DNA of 64,000 nt from Sinorhizobium fredii USDA 257. GTDB taxonomy: Bacteria; Pseudomonadota; Alphaproteobacteria; Rhizobiales; Rhizobiaceae. Position 1 is the first letter of the stretch. The number at the start of each line of letters is the position of its first letter. This document shows, one piece after another, positions 31,443-41,214 of this stretch. The notes beneath the pieces are model-generated. The model worked only from the letters and a program-made list of their open reading frames with translations. It was not told where the DNA came from and ran no database searches. The stretch covers positions 5,205,001 to 5,269,000 of the forward strand of contig NC_018000.1 of the NCBI RefSeq assembly GCF_000265205.3, in the 5' to 3' direction. The translations under genes were made by a program, and so were the position numbers.

Positions 31443-31532
31443 GCTCGCGCCCACGCACACCAACGCGCAGTGTCCGACCACAGGGGACAGGAAGAAATCG
31501 CTTCGAACTCTTCTGGATAGGAGGCTGCCGCC

Positions 31533-32090
31533 TTATGGCTGCAGCTCGACATCCCAGTAGAGATAGTCCATCCAGCTATCGTGCAGATGGTTCGGCGGGA
31601 AAAGCCGCCCATTGTTGTGCAGATCCTGCACCGTCGGCTGATACGGCCTCTGATGCGGGAACATGTGCGCCTGCTTCGGCAGCTTGCTGCCCTTGCGCAG
31701 GTTGCAGGGCGAACAGGCCGCCACGACGTTTTCCCAGGTCGTCTGGCCGCCGTGGGCGCGGGGGACCACATGGTCGAAGGTCAGATCGTCGGGGGAGCCG
31801 CAATACTGGCATTCGAACCTGTCGCGCAGGAAGACGTTGAACCGGGTGAAGGCGGGAAAGCGCGAAGGCTGGACATAGCTCTTCAGGCAGACGACGCTTG
31901 GCAGCCGCATCGAGAAGCTTGGCGAGGAGACGGAATGTTCGTACTCGGCAAGGATTATCACACGGTCGAGAAAGACCGCCTTGATCGCGTCCTGCCAGGA
32001 CCAGAGCGACAAGGGATAGTAACTCAGCGGCCGATAGTCGGCGTTCAGCACAAGCGCCGGCAGGGCCTGAGGTGAGACTGCAATCGTCAA
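31533..32090 (-). CDS. HNH endonuclease family protein
   Basis: A 185-residue HNH nuclease of the type found once in most alphaproteobacterial genomes near housekeeping genes, role unknown. The HNH core with zinc-type Cys pairs is clear: FECQYCGSPDDLTFDHVVPRAHGG, then AACSPCNLRKGSK. The N-terminal part (LVLNADYRPLSYYPLSLWSW) is conserved in this group. It shows no association with mobile DNA here, although the tRNA-Leu remnant is 0.9 kb away across dsbB. Confidence 0.92.
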   Translation of the reverse strand: MTIAVSPQALPALVLNADYRPLSYYPLSLWSWQDAIKAVFLDRVIILAEYEHSVSSPSFSMRLPSVVCLKSYVQPSRFPAFTRFNVFLRDRFECQYCGSPDDLTFDHVVPRAHGGQTTWENVVAACSPCNLRKGSKLPKQAHMFPHQRPYQPTVQDLHNNGRLFPPNHLHDSWMDYLYWDVELQP

Positions 32091-32196
32091 GCGTATTCTC
32101 CTGAGCGATTCGGCATCTGCATCTTCTATATTAGGCGCGTTGCGACAGGATTGTGAAGCCAGAAAGAAAAACCCAACAAAGGATTCGCTTTTTCCT

Positions 32197-32844
32197 TCAA
32201 GACGTCACGGGCAGCGCATCACGCCGCATCTCACGCGCATAATAGGCCCAGAAAAGCCTTGCTGCCACGCTCCGCCAGGGGGACCAAGTGGTGGCGAGCG
32301 AATCGACCTCGCTCGCGCTCGGACGCAGCTCGAAACCGAGCGCATGGCCGATCGCGTTCTGCAACGCCACATCGCCGGCCGGGAAGACGTCCGGATGGCC
32401 GGCGCAGAAGAGCAGATAGACCTCCGCCGTCCAGCGTCCGACGCCCTTGATCGCCGTCAGCTCGTGAATCGCGGCGGCCGCCTCGATGTCGCAGATGCCG
32501 TCGAGATCGATCTCGCCGGCCACGGTCGCTGCCGCCACGCGCCGCAAAGTATCGGCCTTGGCGCGGGAAAGACCGAACTGCCGGCAATCGTCGTCCTCAA
32601 GGGAAAGCACGGCCGCAGCGCTGATCTCGCCGAGCGATCCTTCCATGCGCTTCCAGATCGCCGCCGCGCTCGCCTTGGAGACCATTTGCGAAACGATAAT
32701 ATTGGCCAGGCCGCGATAACCCGGATCGGTGCGCCGGAGCGGCACCGGCCCGGCCTTGTCGATGACGTGCTCGAGGCGCGCGTCGAGCATCACCAGGCCG
32801 GCCAGCCCAGCCTCGACATCATCGATCGTCCGAATGATCCGCAT
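32197..32844 (-). CDS. DNA-3-methyladenine glycosylase II family protein (AlkA type)
   Basis: Base-excision repair glycosylase of 215 residues for alkylated bases. The helix-hairpin-helix motif reads LTAIKGVGRWTAEVYLLF and is followed by the catalytic Asp in FPAGDVALQ. The short length means it lacks the extra N-terminal domain of E. coli AlkA, as is usual for this bacterial branch. Start at MRIIRTIDD, preceded by GGAGGGCG; the longer open frame runs into a RIME-like repeat and is discarded. Confidence 0.92.
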   Translation of the reverse strand: MRIIRTIDDVEAGLAGLVMLDARLEHVIDKAGPVPLRRTDPGYRGLANIIVSQMVSKASAAAIWKRMEGSLGEISAAAVLSLEDDDCRQFGLSRAKADTLRRVAAATVAGEIDLDGICDIEAAAAIHELTAIKGVGRWTAEVYLLFCAGHPDVFPAGDVALQNAIGHALGFELRPSASEVDSLATTWSPWRSVAARLFWAYYAREMRRDALPVTS

Positions 32845-32852
32845 GCGCCCTC

Positions 32853-32957
32853 CTACTGCATGTTCCATGAATCGCGGCCGACTCGCGGAAAAAACATGCA
32901 GCAATTCAAAGTGCTACAGCATCCTTTGTGCGTCTGAAAAGACGAACGGCGCTGTAG
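32853..32957. repeat. RIME-like intergenic mosaic repeat, copy 2 (reverse orientation)
   Basis: Same two-palindrome plan as the copy at 19237 but inverted: CTGCATGTT...AACATGCAG, then GTGCTACAGCATCCTTTGTGC paired with the end GGCGCTGTAG. It fills most of the gap between the glycosylase gene and gluQRS. Confidence 0.75.
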
Positions 32958-33000
32958 AAAGCGGATGACCTTTATACCGGTTCCGTGGCAAAGGAGCACG

Positions 33001-33897
33001 ATGCCCGTTCCACCGCCAGCACAACCGGTTTTCCGCTTCGCCCCGAGCCCGAACGGCCTGCTGCATCTCGGCCACGCCCTGTCGGCTATCATCAATCACG
33101 ACATGGCGAGCGCAATGGGGGGACGTTTCCTTCTGCGGATCGAGGATATCGACCGGGCGCGCTGCCGTCCGGAATTCGAAGCGGCGATCTTCGAGGACCT
33201 CGCCTGGCTGGGGCTGAGCTGGGAACGGCCGGTGCGGCGCCAATCCGATCATCTCGAACTCTATGCGGCAGCGCTCGAGCGCTTGCGAGACATGGGCCTC
33301 GTCTACCCTTCCTTCATGAGCCGCGGCGAGATCAAGGCGGCGGTGGCCACTGCAGAGGCGAGCGGGCAGGCATGGCCGCGCGACCCGGACGGAACGCCGC
33401 TCTATCCGGGCCGCGAGCGTGACCTGTCGGCGAGCGAGCAGGAGGCGCTCATCGCCAGCGGGCGTCCCCACGCCTGGCGCCTCGACGTGGCGAAGGCCGC
33501 GGGCCGCCTTGCCGAGGCGATCAAATGGCGCGAAACGGGGGCTGGTCCTGCCGGCGAAGCAGGCCTGATCGCCGCGGATCCGGCTGCTTGGGGCGACGTC
33601 GTCCTGTCACGCACGGACGCGCCCTCGAGCTATCATCTTTCGGTGGTGGTCGACGATGCCCTGCAAGGCATCACGCATGTCGTGCGCGGCCGCGACCTCT
33701 ACCACGCGACGTCCATCCACCGCTTGCTGCAACGGCTTCTGGATCTTCCCGAGCCGGTCTACCATCATCACCGTCTCATCCTCGGTGCAGACGGCAGGAA
33801 GCTGTCGAAGAGCAACGGGGACACCGGCATTGCCGCGTTCCGCGCCGCCGGGCGCTCGGCGTCGGACCTGCGCGCCATGGTCCTCAACGCGACATAG
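33001..33897 (+). CDS. gluQRS: Glutamyl-Q tRNA(Asp) synthetase
   Basis: Truncated GluRS paralogue (298 residues) that attaches glutamate to queuosine at position 34 of tRNA-Asp. The class I motif HLGH follows FRFAPSPNGLLHLGHA, and KLSKSNGD supplies the KMSKS motif. It lacks the anticodon-binding domain, as expected. In the usual zinc-site region the sequence is VYPSFMSRGEIKA with no Cys, so the metal seen in the E. coli enzyme appears absent. AAGGAG lies five bases before the ATG. The window also encodes yhhQ, an uptake protein for the queuosine precursor. Confidence 0.94.
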   Translation: MPVPPPAQPVFRFAPSPNGLLHLGHALSAIINHDMASAMGGRFLLRIEDIDRARCRPEFEAAIFEDLAWLGLSWERPVRRQSDHLELYAAALERLRDMGLVYPSFMSRGEIKAAVATAEASGQAWPRDPDGTPLYPGRERDLSASEQEALIASGRPHAWRLDVAKAAGRLAEAIKWRETGAGPAGEAGLIAADPAAWGDVVLSRTDAPSSYHLSVVVDDALQGITHVVRGRDLYHATSIHRLLQRLLDLPEPVYHHHRLILGADGRKLSKSNGDTGIAAFRAAGRSASDLRAMVLNAT

Positions 33898-33904
33898 AAT
33901 CTTC

Positions 33905-34792
33905 CTAAAGGGAAGGCGGTCCATCGCCCCGCGCCTGGAAGCTGCGTGCGACCATGCGCTTTACCCTGAATTTCAGGATCGCGGCATTGATCTCGGCACC
34001 GATGATGAAGATCGCGCCGATCATGTAGAGGAAGACCAGCACGACGACAACCGAGGCGAGACCGGCATAGGTCGCCACGTAGTTGGAGAAGGTCGCCAGA
34101 TAGGATGCGAAGGCATAGGCACCGATCGACCACAGGAGCAGCGTCAGCAGGATGCCGGGCAGGACGTCGATGACCTTGCGGTGTCCGTCAGGCAGCCACA
34201 GATGCGACACCAGAAGTCCGCCGGTCAGCATCACGAGTGCCAGTGCCAGTCCCCAATTGTCGACGGTTGCAAGCACGGCGTCGAGCCAGGGAATCCATTG
34301 GTCGGCATTGCGGACGGCGAGCGGAACGGCAACCAGCAGAATGCTGACAACGGCGAGAATAAGAACGCCGGCAAGCACAAAACCGAGGCTGGCGAGCCGG
34401 GTAATGTACCAGGGGCGACTTTCGGCCACGCGATAGGCCCTGTTGAGCGCGATCCTCAGCGCCTCGACGCCGTTCGATGCGAAATAGGCGGCCGCGACGA
34501 CGGAAAGGGTCAGCACCCCGCTGCGCTGAATGGTCAGCACCTCGACGATCTCGTCGGCGACGGGCTTTGCGATCGACTCGGGCCAGGCGTCGAAGATCAG
34601 GTGGACGGCCGTCACGGCGAATTGATCGGCCCCTAGGAAGCTGCCGAGCGCCGTGCCGAAGATCAGGAAGGGAAAAACCGCCATCAGGGAAGACAAGGCC
34701 ACGTGGCTCGCCATCGCCCAGCCGTCGTCTTCGCTGAAATGCCAGAGCGCATCGAACACGACCTTCCAGATGATGCGAAGCGATGCTGGCAT
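33905..34792 (-). CDS. YihY/virulence factor BrkB family membrane protein
   Basis: A 295-residue inner-membrane protein with six hydrophobic helices, of the YihY/BrkB family. The family was once called RNase BN, but that activity belongs to another protein; its function is unresolved. Conserved stretches are AMASHVALSSLMAVFPFLIF at the first helix, YFASNGVEALRIALNRAY, and IGAEINAAILKFRVKR at the C-terminus. It converges on gluQRS with seven bases between stops. Confidence 0.92.
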   Translation of the reverse strand: MPASLRIIWKVVFDALWHFSEDDGWAMASHVALSSLMAVFPFLIFGTALGSFLGADQFAVTAVHLIFDAWPESIAKPVADEIVEVLTIQRSGVLTLSVVAAAYFASNGVEALRIALNRAYRVAESRPWYITRLASLGFVLAGVLILAVVSILLVAVPLAVRNADQWIPWLDAVLATVDNWGLALALVMLTGGLLVSHLWLPDGHRKVIDVLPGILLTLLLWSIGAYAFASYLATFSNYVATYAGLASVVVVLVFLYMIGAIFIIGAEINAAILKFRVKRMVARSFQARGDGPPSL

Positions 34793-34947
34793 TCCGTCTC
34801 CTGTGGTGCCCGCGCATTCCGCATGATCGGCTGTGCGCGATGCCCGCGGCGGCGCGCCGCCACCTCCAAAGGCAGTGGGCGCAATTCAATTGTATCCCAA
34901 CCGTGAATATGGGAAACGACATGTGTATTTCTACAGGAATCGACCGG

Positions 34948-35781
34948 ATGTCTGAACGTCCCACCATCATTGTCACCGGCTGCTCGTCGGGCATCGGCGC
35001 CTATTGCGCACGGGCACTGAAGCGGGACGGCTGGCGTGTCTTCGCGACCGTCCGCCGGGTGGAAGACAAGGCGGACCTGGAACAGGAAGGCATCGAAACC
35101 TTCATCATGGACTATACCCGGCCGGAGACGATCGCCGCGCTGGTGGAAGCCGTGATGGCGCGCAGTGGAGGGCGGATCGACGCGCTCTTCAACAATGGCG
35201 CCTATGGCCAGGCCGGGGCGGTCGAGGACCTGCCGACGGAGGCGCTGCGGCTGCAGCTCGAAACCAACGTGATCGGTTGGCACGACCTGACCCGCCGCGT
35301 CATACCGGCGATGCGGGCCCGTGGCCGAGGCCGCATCGTGCAGTGCTCGTCGATTCTCGGCCTCCTCCCCTACCGTTGGCGCGGCGCCTACAACGCTTCG
35401 AAATCCGCTCTCGAGGCACTGTCGCTGACATTGCGGATGGAGCTTGCCGGCAGCGGCATCGGCGTCAGCCTGATCGAGCCGGGGCCGATCACGTCGAAGT
35501 TCACCACCAACGCCATCGCCTATGTCGAGCGCTTCATCGATCTCAAGAATTCCGTCCACCGCGCGGAGTACGAGAAGCAGATGAAACGTCTGCGCGGCGA
35601 GAGCAAGCCGGCGCCTGGCAAGCTCGGACCGGAGGCCGTCTATCACGTGTTGAAACACGCTTTGACGGCACGCCGTCCCAGGCCGCATTATGTTGTCACA
35701 AGGCCCGCCAAACAGGGTGTGCTGCTCAAGAAACTCCTGCCGGCGGCACTGTTCTATCGTATCATCGGCCGGCTCGGCTGA
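34948..35781 (+). CDS. SDR family oxidoreductase
   Basis: Classical short-chain dehydrogenase of 277 residues with unknown substrate. The cofactor motif TGCSSGIGAYCARAL is near the N-terminus, NNGAYGQAG is the stabilising motif, and the active site has Ser in VQCSSILG and YNASK. The basic residues VRRVEDK after beta-2 suggest NADPH. The C-terminal extension with ARRPRPHYVV is common in retinol-dehydrogenase-like bacterial SDRs. Start at MSERPTIIV with AGGAA upstream; the open frame before it has no likeness. Confidence 0.92.
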   Translation: MSERPTIIVTGCSSGIGAYCARALKRDGWRVFATVRRVEDKADLEQEGIETFIMDYTRPETIAALVEAVMARSGGRIDALFNNGAYGQAGAVEDLPTEALRLQLETNVIGWHDLTRRVIPAMRARGRGRIVQCSSILGLLPYRWRGAYNASKSALEALSLTLRMELAGSGIGVSLIEPGPITSKFTTNAIAYVERFIDLKNSVHRAEYEKQMKRLRGESKPAPGKLGPEAVYHVLKHALTARRPRPHYVVTRPAKQGVLLKKLLPAALFYRIIGRLG

Positions 35782-35861
35782 TCGAACTCGGTGCATGTCG
35801 CCCTAAAGTGGGCAGCGGTATTGGGACAACGATATGCACATCAAACACAAGGAGTGACGCC

Positions 35862-36065
35862 ATGCCCAGTTTTCTTACCGCCGTGACCTTGTTCGTCATG
35901 GGCCTGGTTGCGATCGTGCTCATCCGCGGCCTGTTGAACATGGCCCGGCGCGGCAGCGGCAACACGTCCAACAAGCTGATGCAGACGCGCATCGCGCTGC
36001 AGGCGCTGGCACTCGTGCTGATCATGCTGACGCTGTGGGTCACCGGCGGCGGCCGGCCGAGCTGA
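35862..36065 (+). CDS. HIG1 domain (hypoxia-induced) small membrane protein
   Basis: A 67-residue protein with two transmembrane helices (about 5-25 and 45-62) joined by a short positively charged loop containing RGLLNMARRGSGNTSNKLM. This matches the HIG_1_N family, bacterial relatives of mitochondrial Rcf1-type factors that attach to cytochrome oxidase supercomplexes. AAGGAG precedes the ATG. It is 8 bases upstream of the adenosyltransferase gene, the same pairing seen in many Rhizobiales, so they share a transcript. A respiratory role is family knowledge, not shown here. Confidence 0.88.
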   Translation: MPSFLTAVTLFVMGLVAIVLIRGLLNMARRGSGNTSNKLMQTRIALQALALVLIMLTLWVTGGGRPS

Positions 36066-36073
36066 ACGCTACG

Positions 36074-36652
36074 ATGGTCAAGCTAAATAAGATCTACACC
36101 AGAACCGGCGATAACGGCACGACCGGTCTCGTCACCGGCCCGCGCCGCTCGAAGAGCGACCTCCGCGTCGATGCCTATGGGAGCGTCGACGAGGCAAACG
36201 CCTTCATTGGCCTGGCCCGCCAGCATACCGGCGACAGCTCCGATCTCGATCAGATGCTGATGCGGATCCAGAACGACCTTTTCGATCTTGGTGCGGATCT
36301 CGCGACACCCGAGACCGGCGAGAAGCAGGACTACGAGCCGCTGAGGATCGTCGCCGCCCAGGTGGCCCGCCTCGAAGCCGAGATCGACCGGCTGAACGCG
36401 GATCTCGAGCCCCTGCGCTCCTTCGTGCTGCCCGCCGGCAGCGCCGCTTCCGCGGCGCTGCACGCGGCCCGCACCGTCGCCCGTCGCGCCGAAAGGCAGA
36501 TGGTGGCGCTTGCTGAAACTGACGGCGAGATCGTCAGCCGCGAGGCGGTCGCCTATATCAATCGGCTCTCCGACTTCCTGTTCGTCGCCGCCCGATGGGC
36601 GAACGACATGGGGCAAGCCGACGTCCTTTGGGTTCCGGGCAGGAACAGATAA
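36074..36652 (+). CDS. Cob(I)yrinic acid a,c-diamide adenosyltransferase, PduO type
   Basis: Adenosylates cob(I)alamin or its precursor with ATP to make coenzyme B12. The 192 residues show the PduO ATP motif YTRTGDNGTTGL at the start, DAYGSVDEANAFIG, and the late helices TVARRAERQMVAL and YINRLSDFLFVAAR that carry the catalytic Arg/Asp. Length is typical of the single-domain enzyme. The window's right edge encodes cobaltochelatase CobT, so the strain makes B12 by the aerobic route. Confidence 0.95.
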   Translation: MVKLNKIYTRTGDNGTTGLVTGPRRSKSDLRVDAYGSVDEANAFIGLARQHTGDSSDLDQMLMRIQNDLFDLGADLATPETGEKQDYEPLRIVAAQVARLEAEIDRLNADLEPLRSFVLPAGSAASAALHAARTVARRAERQMVALAETDGEIVSREAVAYINRLSDFLFVAARWANDMGQADVLWVPGRNR

Positions 36653-36682
36653 GCTCGCGCAAAATCACGCTTCGGGGATCGC

Positions 36683-37474
36683 ATGTTCATACCGCTGCAC
36701 GACAGGAACGCCCTGAAGCATATCGACATGCAATATGTGACGGTCGCCCTAATCGCCGTCAATTTCGCCGTCTGGCTCGTCACCGGCCCGATCGCCACCG
36801 AAGAATTCGCCAATGCCACCGTCCTCGGTTTCGGCTACATCCCGGCGATCGTGTTCGACTACGCCATTCTCGATCCGTCCCTTGTGGTCGTGCCGGACGA
36901 ATTCACTTTCGTCACCTATTCCTTCCTGCATGGCGACCTCTCGCATCTGGCGATGAACATGCTGTTTCTCTGGGTCTTTGGCGACAATGTCGAGGATGCG
37001 CTGGGGCACTTCCGCTTCCTTCTGTTCTATCTGCTGTGCGCCGCCGCCGGCGCGCTGGCGCATGGGCTGATCGATCCCGCCTCGGAAGCGCCGCTGATCG
37101 GCGCCTCCGGCGCCGTCTCCGGCGTCGTCGCAGCCTATTTCCTGCTGCATCCCAAGGTTCGGGTGTGGGTGCTCGTGCTCTTCCGCATTCCCTTGCCGCT
37201 GCCCGCCGCCATCCCGCTTGCCTTCTGGATCGGCCAGCAGTTCTACATGTTCGCTGTCGATCCAGGCGGCAGCGTCTCCTGGAGCGCCCATGTCGGCGGC
37301 ATCATTGCCGGTCTCGCCCTCGTCGTCATTTTGCGACGCCGTGGCGTGCCGCTTTTCGACCGCACGATCGTCAGCCCACGCGCCGTCGAGCACCAGTCGG
37401 GACCGCCCGAGGGCACGGATACGCCGCTGCCGGGCAAGCAAAAGCCGCCTACCCCTTGGGGCCGCCCGACCTGA
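36683..37474 (+). CDS. Rhomboid family intramembrane serine protease
   Basis: Membrane protease of 263 residues with about six helices. The catalytic Ser is in LIGASGAVSGVVAAYF and the partner His in WSAHVGGIIAGL, both within helices as required. The conserved HGDLSHLAMNMLFLWVFGDNVE stretch carries the His/Asn of the oxyanion site. The C-terminal 40 residues are a hydrophilic Pro-rich tail in the cytosol. Thirty bases after the adenosyltransferase gene, possibly the last gene of that operon. Substrates unknown. Confidence 0.93.
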   Translation: MFIPLHDRNALKHIDMQYVTVALIAVNFAVWLVTGPIATEEFANATVLGFGYIPAIVFDYAILDPSLVVVPDEFTFVTYSFLHGDLSHLAMNMLFLWVFGDNVEDALGHFRFLLFYLLCAAAGALAHGLIDPASEAPLIGASGAVSGVVAAYFLLHPKVRVWVLVLFRIPLPLPAAIPLAFWIGQQFYMFAVDPGGSVSWSAHVGGIIAGLALVVILRRRGVPLFDRTIVSPRAVEHQSGPPEGTDTPLPGKQKPPTPWGRPT

Positions 37475-37599
37475 GGAGCCGAGCGGATCACCTCGACCTG
37501 CCGGCTTATGCGCTGCAATTTCAACGGATTACTCGGCTCTGCTGGGTAGAGGAACGTTTCTGCTGAGCGTCCCGATTGACGGCTTGCCAGACCTTTTTC

Positions 37600-37620
37600 T
37601 TACGTGTACGTAAACGTTAA
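37600..37620. promoter_or_regulatory. Palindromic operator candidate upstream of etfBA
   Basis: TTACGTGTACGTAA is an inverted repeat with six-base arms, extended on the right as TACGTAAACGTTAA. It overlaps the -10 zone predicted from a TTGACG at 37576-37581. The ACGT-rich dyad resembles sites reported for MerR-type LiuR regulators of branched-chain amino acid catabolism, whose regulons can include etfBA. The assignment is inference. Confidence 0.45.
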
Positions 37621-37764
37621 TGAAAGTCTTCGGCTTATATCGATTTAGCGTCGTGGTTGGCGATTGTAATTGGAGAAAAAACGCGTATCGATGTCGCCAA
37701 CCGACAATCAGGCCGCTCTGTTAAGGCGCATTTTCCTGCGAACGCTGCTGGAGGGAAGAAATCC

Positions 37765-38514
37765 ATGAAAATCCTAGTAACGGTGAAACGGGTCGTCGAC
37801 TTCAACGTCAAGATCCGGGTGAAGGCGGACGGATCGGGCGTCGAGCTTGCCAACGTCAAGATGTCGATGAACCCGTTCGACGAGATCTCCGTCGAAGAGG
37901 CGCTAAGGCTCAAGGAAGCCGGCAAGGCCTCGGAAGTGGTGGTCGTGTCGATCGGTCCGGCCAAGGCCGAGGAGACGCTGAGGACGGCGCTCGCCATGGG
38001 CGCCGACCGGGCGATCCTCGTCGAGACCGACGACCAGGTCGAGCCGCTCACCGTCGCCAAGATCGTCAAGGCTGTGGCAGAAGCCGAGCAGCCGGGGCTG
38101 ATCATCGTCGGCAAGCAGGCGATCGACGACGATTCCAACCAGACCGGCCAGATGCTGTCGGCACTGCTCGGCTGGGCCCAGGGTACCTTCGCCTCGAAGG
38201 TCGAGATCGGCGACGGCAAGGTCAATGTCACCCGCGAGGTCGACGGCGGCCTGCAGACGGTCGAACTGAAACTGCCGGCGGTGGTGACCACCGACCTCAG
38301 GCTGAACGAGCCGCGCTATGCCTCGCTGCCGAACATCATGAAGGCGAAGAAGAAGCCGCTCGACAGACACACCCCGGCCGATTTCGGCGTCGACACGACC
38401 GCACGGCTGAAGGTGTTGAAGACCGAAGAACCGTCCGGCCGCAAGGCCGGCATCAAGGTCAAGTCGGTCGCCGAGCTCGTCGACAAGCTCAAGACCGAAG
38501 CCGGCGTATTGTAA
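37765..38514 (+). CDS. etfB: Electron transfer flavoprotein subunit beta
   Basis: Binds AMP and, with EtfA, carries electrons from acyl-CoA and other dehydrogenases to ETF-ubiquinone oxidoreductase. The 249 residues open with [19 protein letters not shown] and include the family signature region ([20 protein letters not shown] ... [20 protein letters not shown]). The C-terminal recognition loop [20 protein letters not shown] follows. GGAGGGAAG precedes the ATG. Cytosolic, 25 bases upstream of etfA. Confidence 0.97.
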   Translation: MKILVTVKRVVDFNVKIRVKADGSGVELANVKMSMNPFDEISVEEALRLKEAGKASEVVVVSIGPAKAEETLRTALAMGADRAILVETDDQVEPLTVAKIVKAVAEAEQPGLIIVGKQAIDDDSNQTGQMLSALLGWAQGTFASKVEIGDGKVNVTREVDGGLQTVELKLPAVVTTDLRLNEPRYASLPNIMKAKKKPLDRHTPADFGVDTTARLKVLKTEEPSGRKAGIKVKSVAELVDKLKTEAGVL

Positions 38515-38539
38515 GAGACGGGAAAGGGAGACTTATATC

Positions 38540-39481
<942 letters not shown>

Positions 39482-39543
39482 GTGGGCTGGCACCCGGCAC
39501 GAAAAAGGCTGGAAAATCTGCCGGCTTGGCATTAACAATCGTA

Positions 39544-39572
39544 CCGGGCCGTCCCATCGGCCCGGTTTTTTT
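39544..39572 (+). terminator. Rho-independent terminator of etfBA
   Basis: Perfect 8-bp stem CCGGGCCG/CGGCCCGG, six-base loop, then seven T, 62 bases past etfA. Confidence 0.9.
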
Positions 39573-39625
39573 GCATTTTCGGCAGCGCCGCTGCTCGAGA
39601 TTTCTCAAAGTGGATGTTCGCTTCG

Positions 39626-40498
39626 ATGATCAAGACAATCGGAATTATTGGCGCGGGGCAAATGGGCTGCGGCATTGCCCATGTTTCAGCAGCCGCCGGT
39701 TACAAGGTGCAGCTCTACGATATTGCTGCGGACCGCATCGAGGCAGGGCTGGCGACCATCAATGGGAACCTCGCCCGCCAGGTTTCCTCCGGCAAGATGA
39801 GCGATGAGGACCGCAAGAAGGCCCTGTCGCTGATGAAGGGCTCGACGGACATCAACGACCTTTCGCAGGCGGACCTCGTCATCGAGGCCGTCACGGAGGA
39901 CGAAACCGTCAAGCGCAAGATCTACGGCCTGGTTTGTCCGATCATGAAGCCAGACGCGCTTCTTGCGACCAACACCTCGTCGCTGTCGATCACCCGGCTC
40001 GCCTCGGCAACCGACCGCCCCGAACGCTTCATGGGCATCCACTTCATGAACCCGGTTCCGGTCATGAAGCTGGTGGAACTCGTGCGCGGCATCGCCACCG
40101 ACGAAGAGACCTTCCGGACTGCAAAGGAATTCGTCGCCCATCTCGACAAGACCGTCACGGTCGCCGAGGATTTCCCCGCTTTCATCGTCAACCGCATCCT
40201 GTTACCAATGATCAACGAGGCGATCTATACACTCTACGAGGGCGTGGGCACGGTCGATGCCATCGATACGGCGATGAAGCTCGGTGCCAACCATCCGATG
40301 GGTCCGCTGCAGCTCGCCGACTTTATCGGGCTCGACACCTGTCTGTCGATCATGCAGGTGCTGCATGACGGCTTGGCGGACTCAAAATACCGCCCCTGCC
40401 CGCTGCTGGTGAAATATGTCGAAGCCGGCTGGCTCGGCCGCAAGTCCGGTCGCGGCTTCTACGACTATCGCGGCGACGTTCCGGTCCCGACGCGCTGA
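39626..40498 (+). CDS. hbdA: 3-hydroxybutyryl-CoA dehydrogenase
   Basis: NAD-dependent oxidation/reduction of 3-hydroxybutyryl-CoA, linking fatty acid and polyhydroxybutyrate metabolism. The 290 residues include the dinucleotide motif [17 protein letters not shown], the catalytic-region [15 protein letters not shown], and the CoA-side [15 protein letters not shown] use MIKTIGII as the start because the dinucleotide fold begins there; ATG at 39614 (four codons earlier) is also possible. The neighbouring etfBA would take electrons from related acyl-CoA oxidation. Confidence 0.95.
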   Translation: MIKTIGIIGAGQMGCGIAHVSAAAGYKVQLYDIAADRIEAGLATINGNLARQVSSGKMSDEDRKKALSLMKGSTDINDLSQADLVIEAVTEDETVKRKIYGLVCPIMKPDALLATNTSSLSITRLASATDRPERFMGIHFMNPVPVMKLVELVRGIATDEETFRTAKEFVAHLDKTVTVAEDFPAFIVNRILLPMINEAIYTLYEGVGTVDAIDTAMKLGANHPMGPLQLADFIGLDTCLSIMQVLHDGLADSKYRPCPLLVKYVEAGWLGRKSGRGFYDYRGDVPVPTR

Positions 40499-40513
40499 GG
40501 GGGACGAATCCCT

Positions 40514-41188
40514 TCAACTTCCCGCAGGCGGCGCAAGCGCCGCCTCGATCAGCCGTTTCGCGTCCTCACTGTCCCACACGGCAGGCCCGTTCATCGAGCC
40601 GATCAGGCAGCCCTTCTCGTCCATGAGCAGAGTGGCGGGCAGCCCGAAGGCAAGACCCTCCTTCTTCATCACATTGAAGACGCCCATCGAGGCGTCGCGA
40701 TAGTAGCGGAGTTGACGGACGGCGATTTCGTCCAGGAAAGCCTTCGGCTTTTCGTCGTCGCCCGTGTCGATATTGATGGCGACGACCTCGAAGCGATCGC
40801 CGCCAAGCGCCGCCTGCAGCGCGTTGAGCGCCGGCATCTCCTCCCGGCACGGCAGGCACCAGGTCGCCCAGAGATTGACGAGCAGCGTCTTGCCGGCAAA
40901 GGCGGCAAGGGTAAGCGGCTTTCCATCCGGGCCGACGAAGTCGAGTCCGCCGATCGGACGCGGATTGGCGGCCGGCGTCATGGCGGCCACCTGGCCGCGC
41001 ATCAGCGGCGTCAGCGCTGCCACTTTTTCACCGGCGCGCGGGCAACTTGCGTCAGCCGTCGGCACTGTCCCGCCATTGCCAGACCCGGTCTCCTTCACGT
41101 ATACCGCAGCCGCACCGGCGATCACGCCAAAAAGGGCGGCGAGCGCGAGCATCTTCACGGCCGGAGGACGTTTCTTCTGGTCTTGCAT
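40514..41188 (-). CDS. tlpA: Thiol:disulfide interchange protein TlpA
   Basis: Membrane-anchored periplasmic thioredoxin-like reductase, 224 residues. In rhizobia TlpA delivers reducing power for cytochrome c and CuA-site maturation. An uncleaved anchor helix lies at about 13-31 ([19 protein letters not shown]). The active site CLPC is at about 111-114 within [14 protein letters not shown], and GLPATLLMD holds the cis-Pro. GGAG lies six bases before the chosen ATG. Only 26 bases separate its start from divergent argH. Confidence 0.94.
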   Translation of the reverse strand: MQDQKKRPPAVKMLALAALFGVIAGAAAVYVKETGSGNGGTVPTADASCPRAGEKVAALTPLMRGQVAAMTPAANPRPIGGLDFVGPDGKPLTLAAFAGKTLLVNLWATWCLPCREEMPALNALQAALGGDRFEVVAINIDTGDDEKPKAFLDEIAVRQLRYYRDASMGVFNVMKKEGLAFGLPATLLMDEKGCLIGSMNGPAVWDSEDAKRLIEAALAPPAGS

Positions 41189-41214
41189 TTCATTCTCCAA
41201 AGGCGGGCATCCCG

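Noticed and set aside
31533..32090. HNH nuclease as part of the mobile element or a defence system
   Set aside because: It lies outside the attachment repeats, beyond dsbB, and belongs to a group conserved as a chromosomal single gene in alphaproteobacteria.
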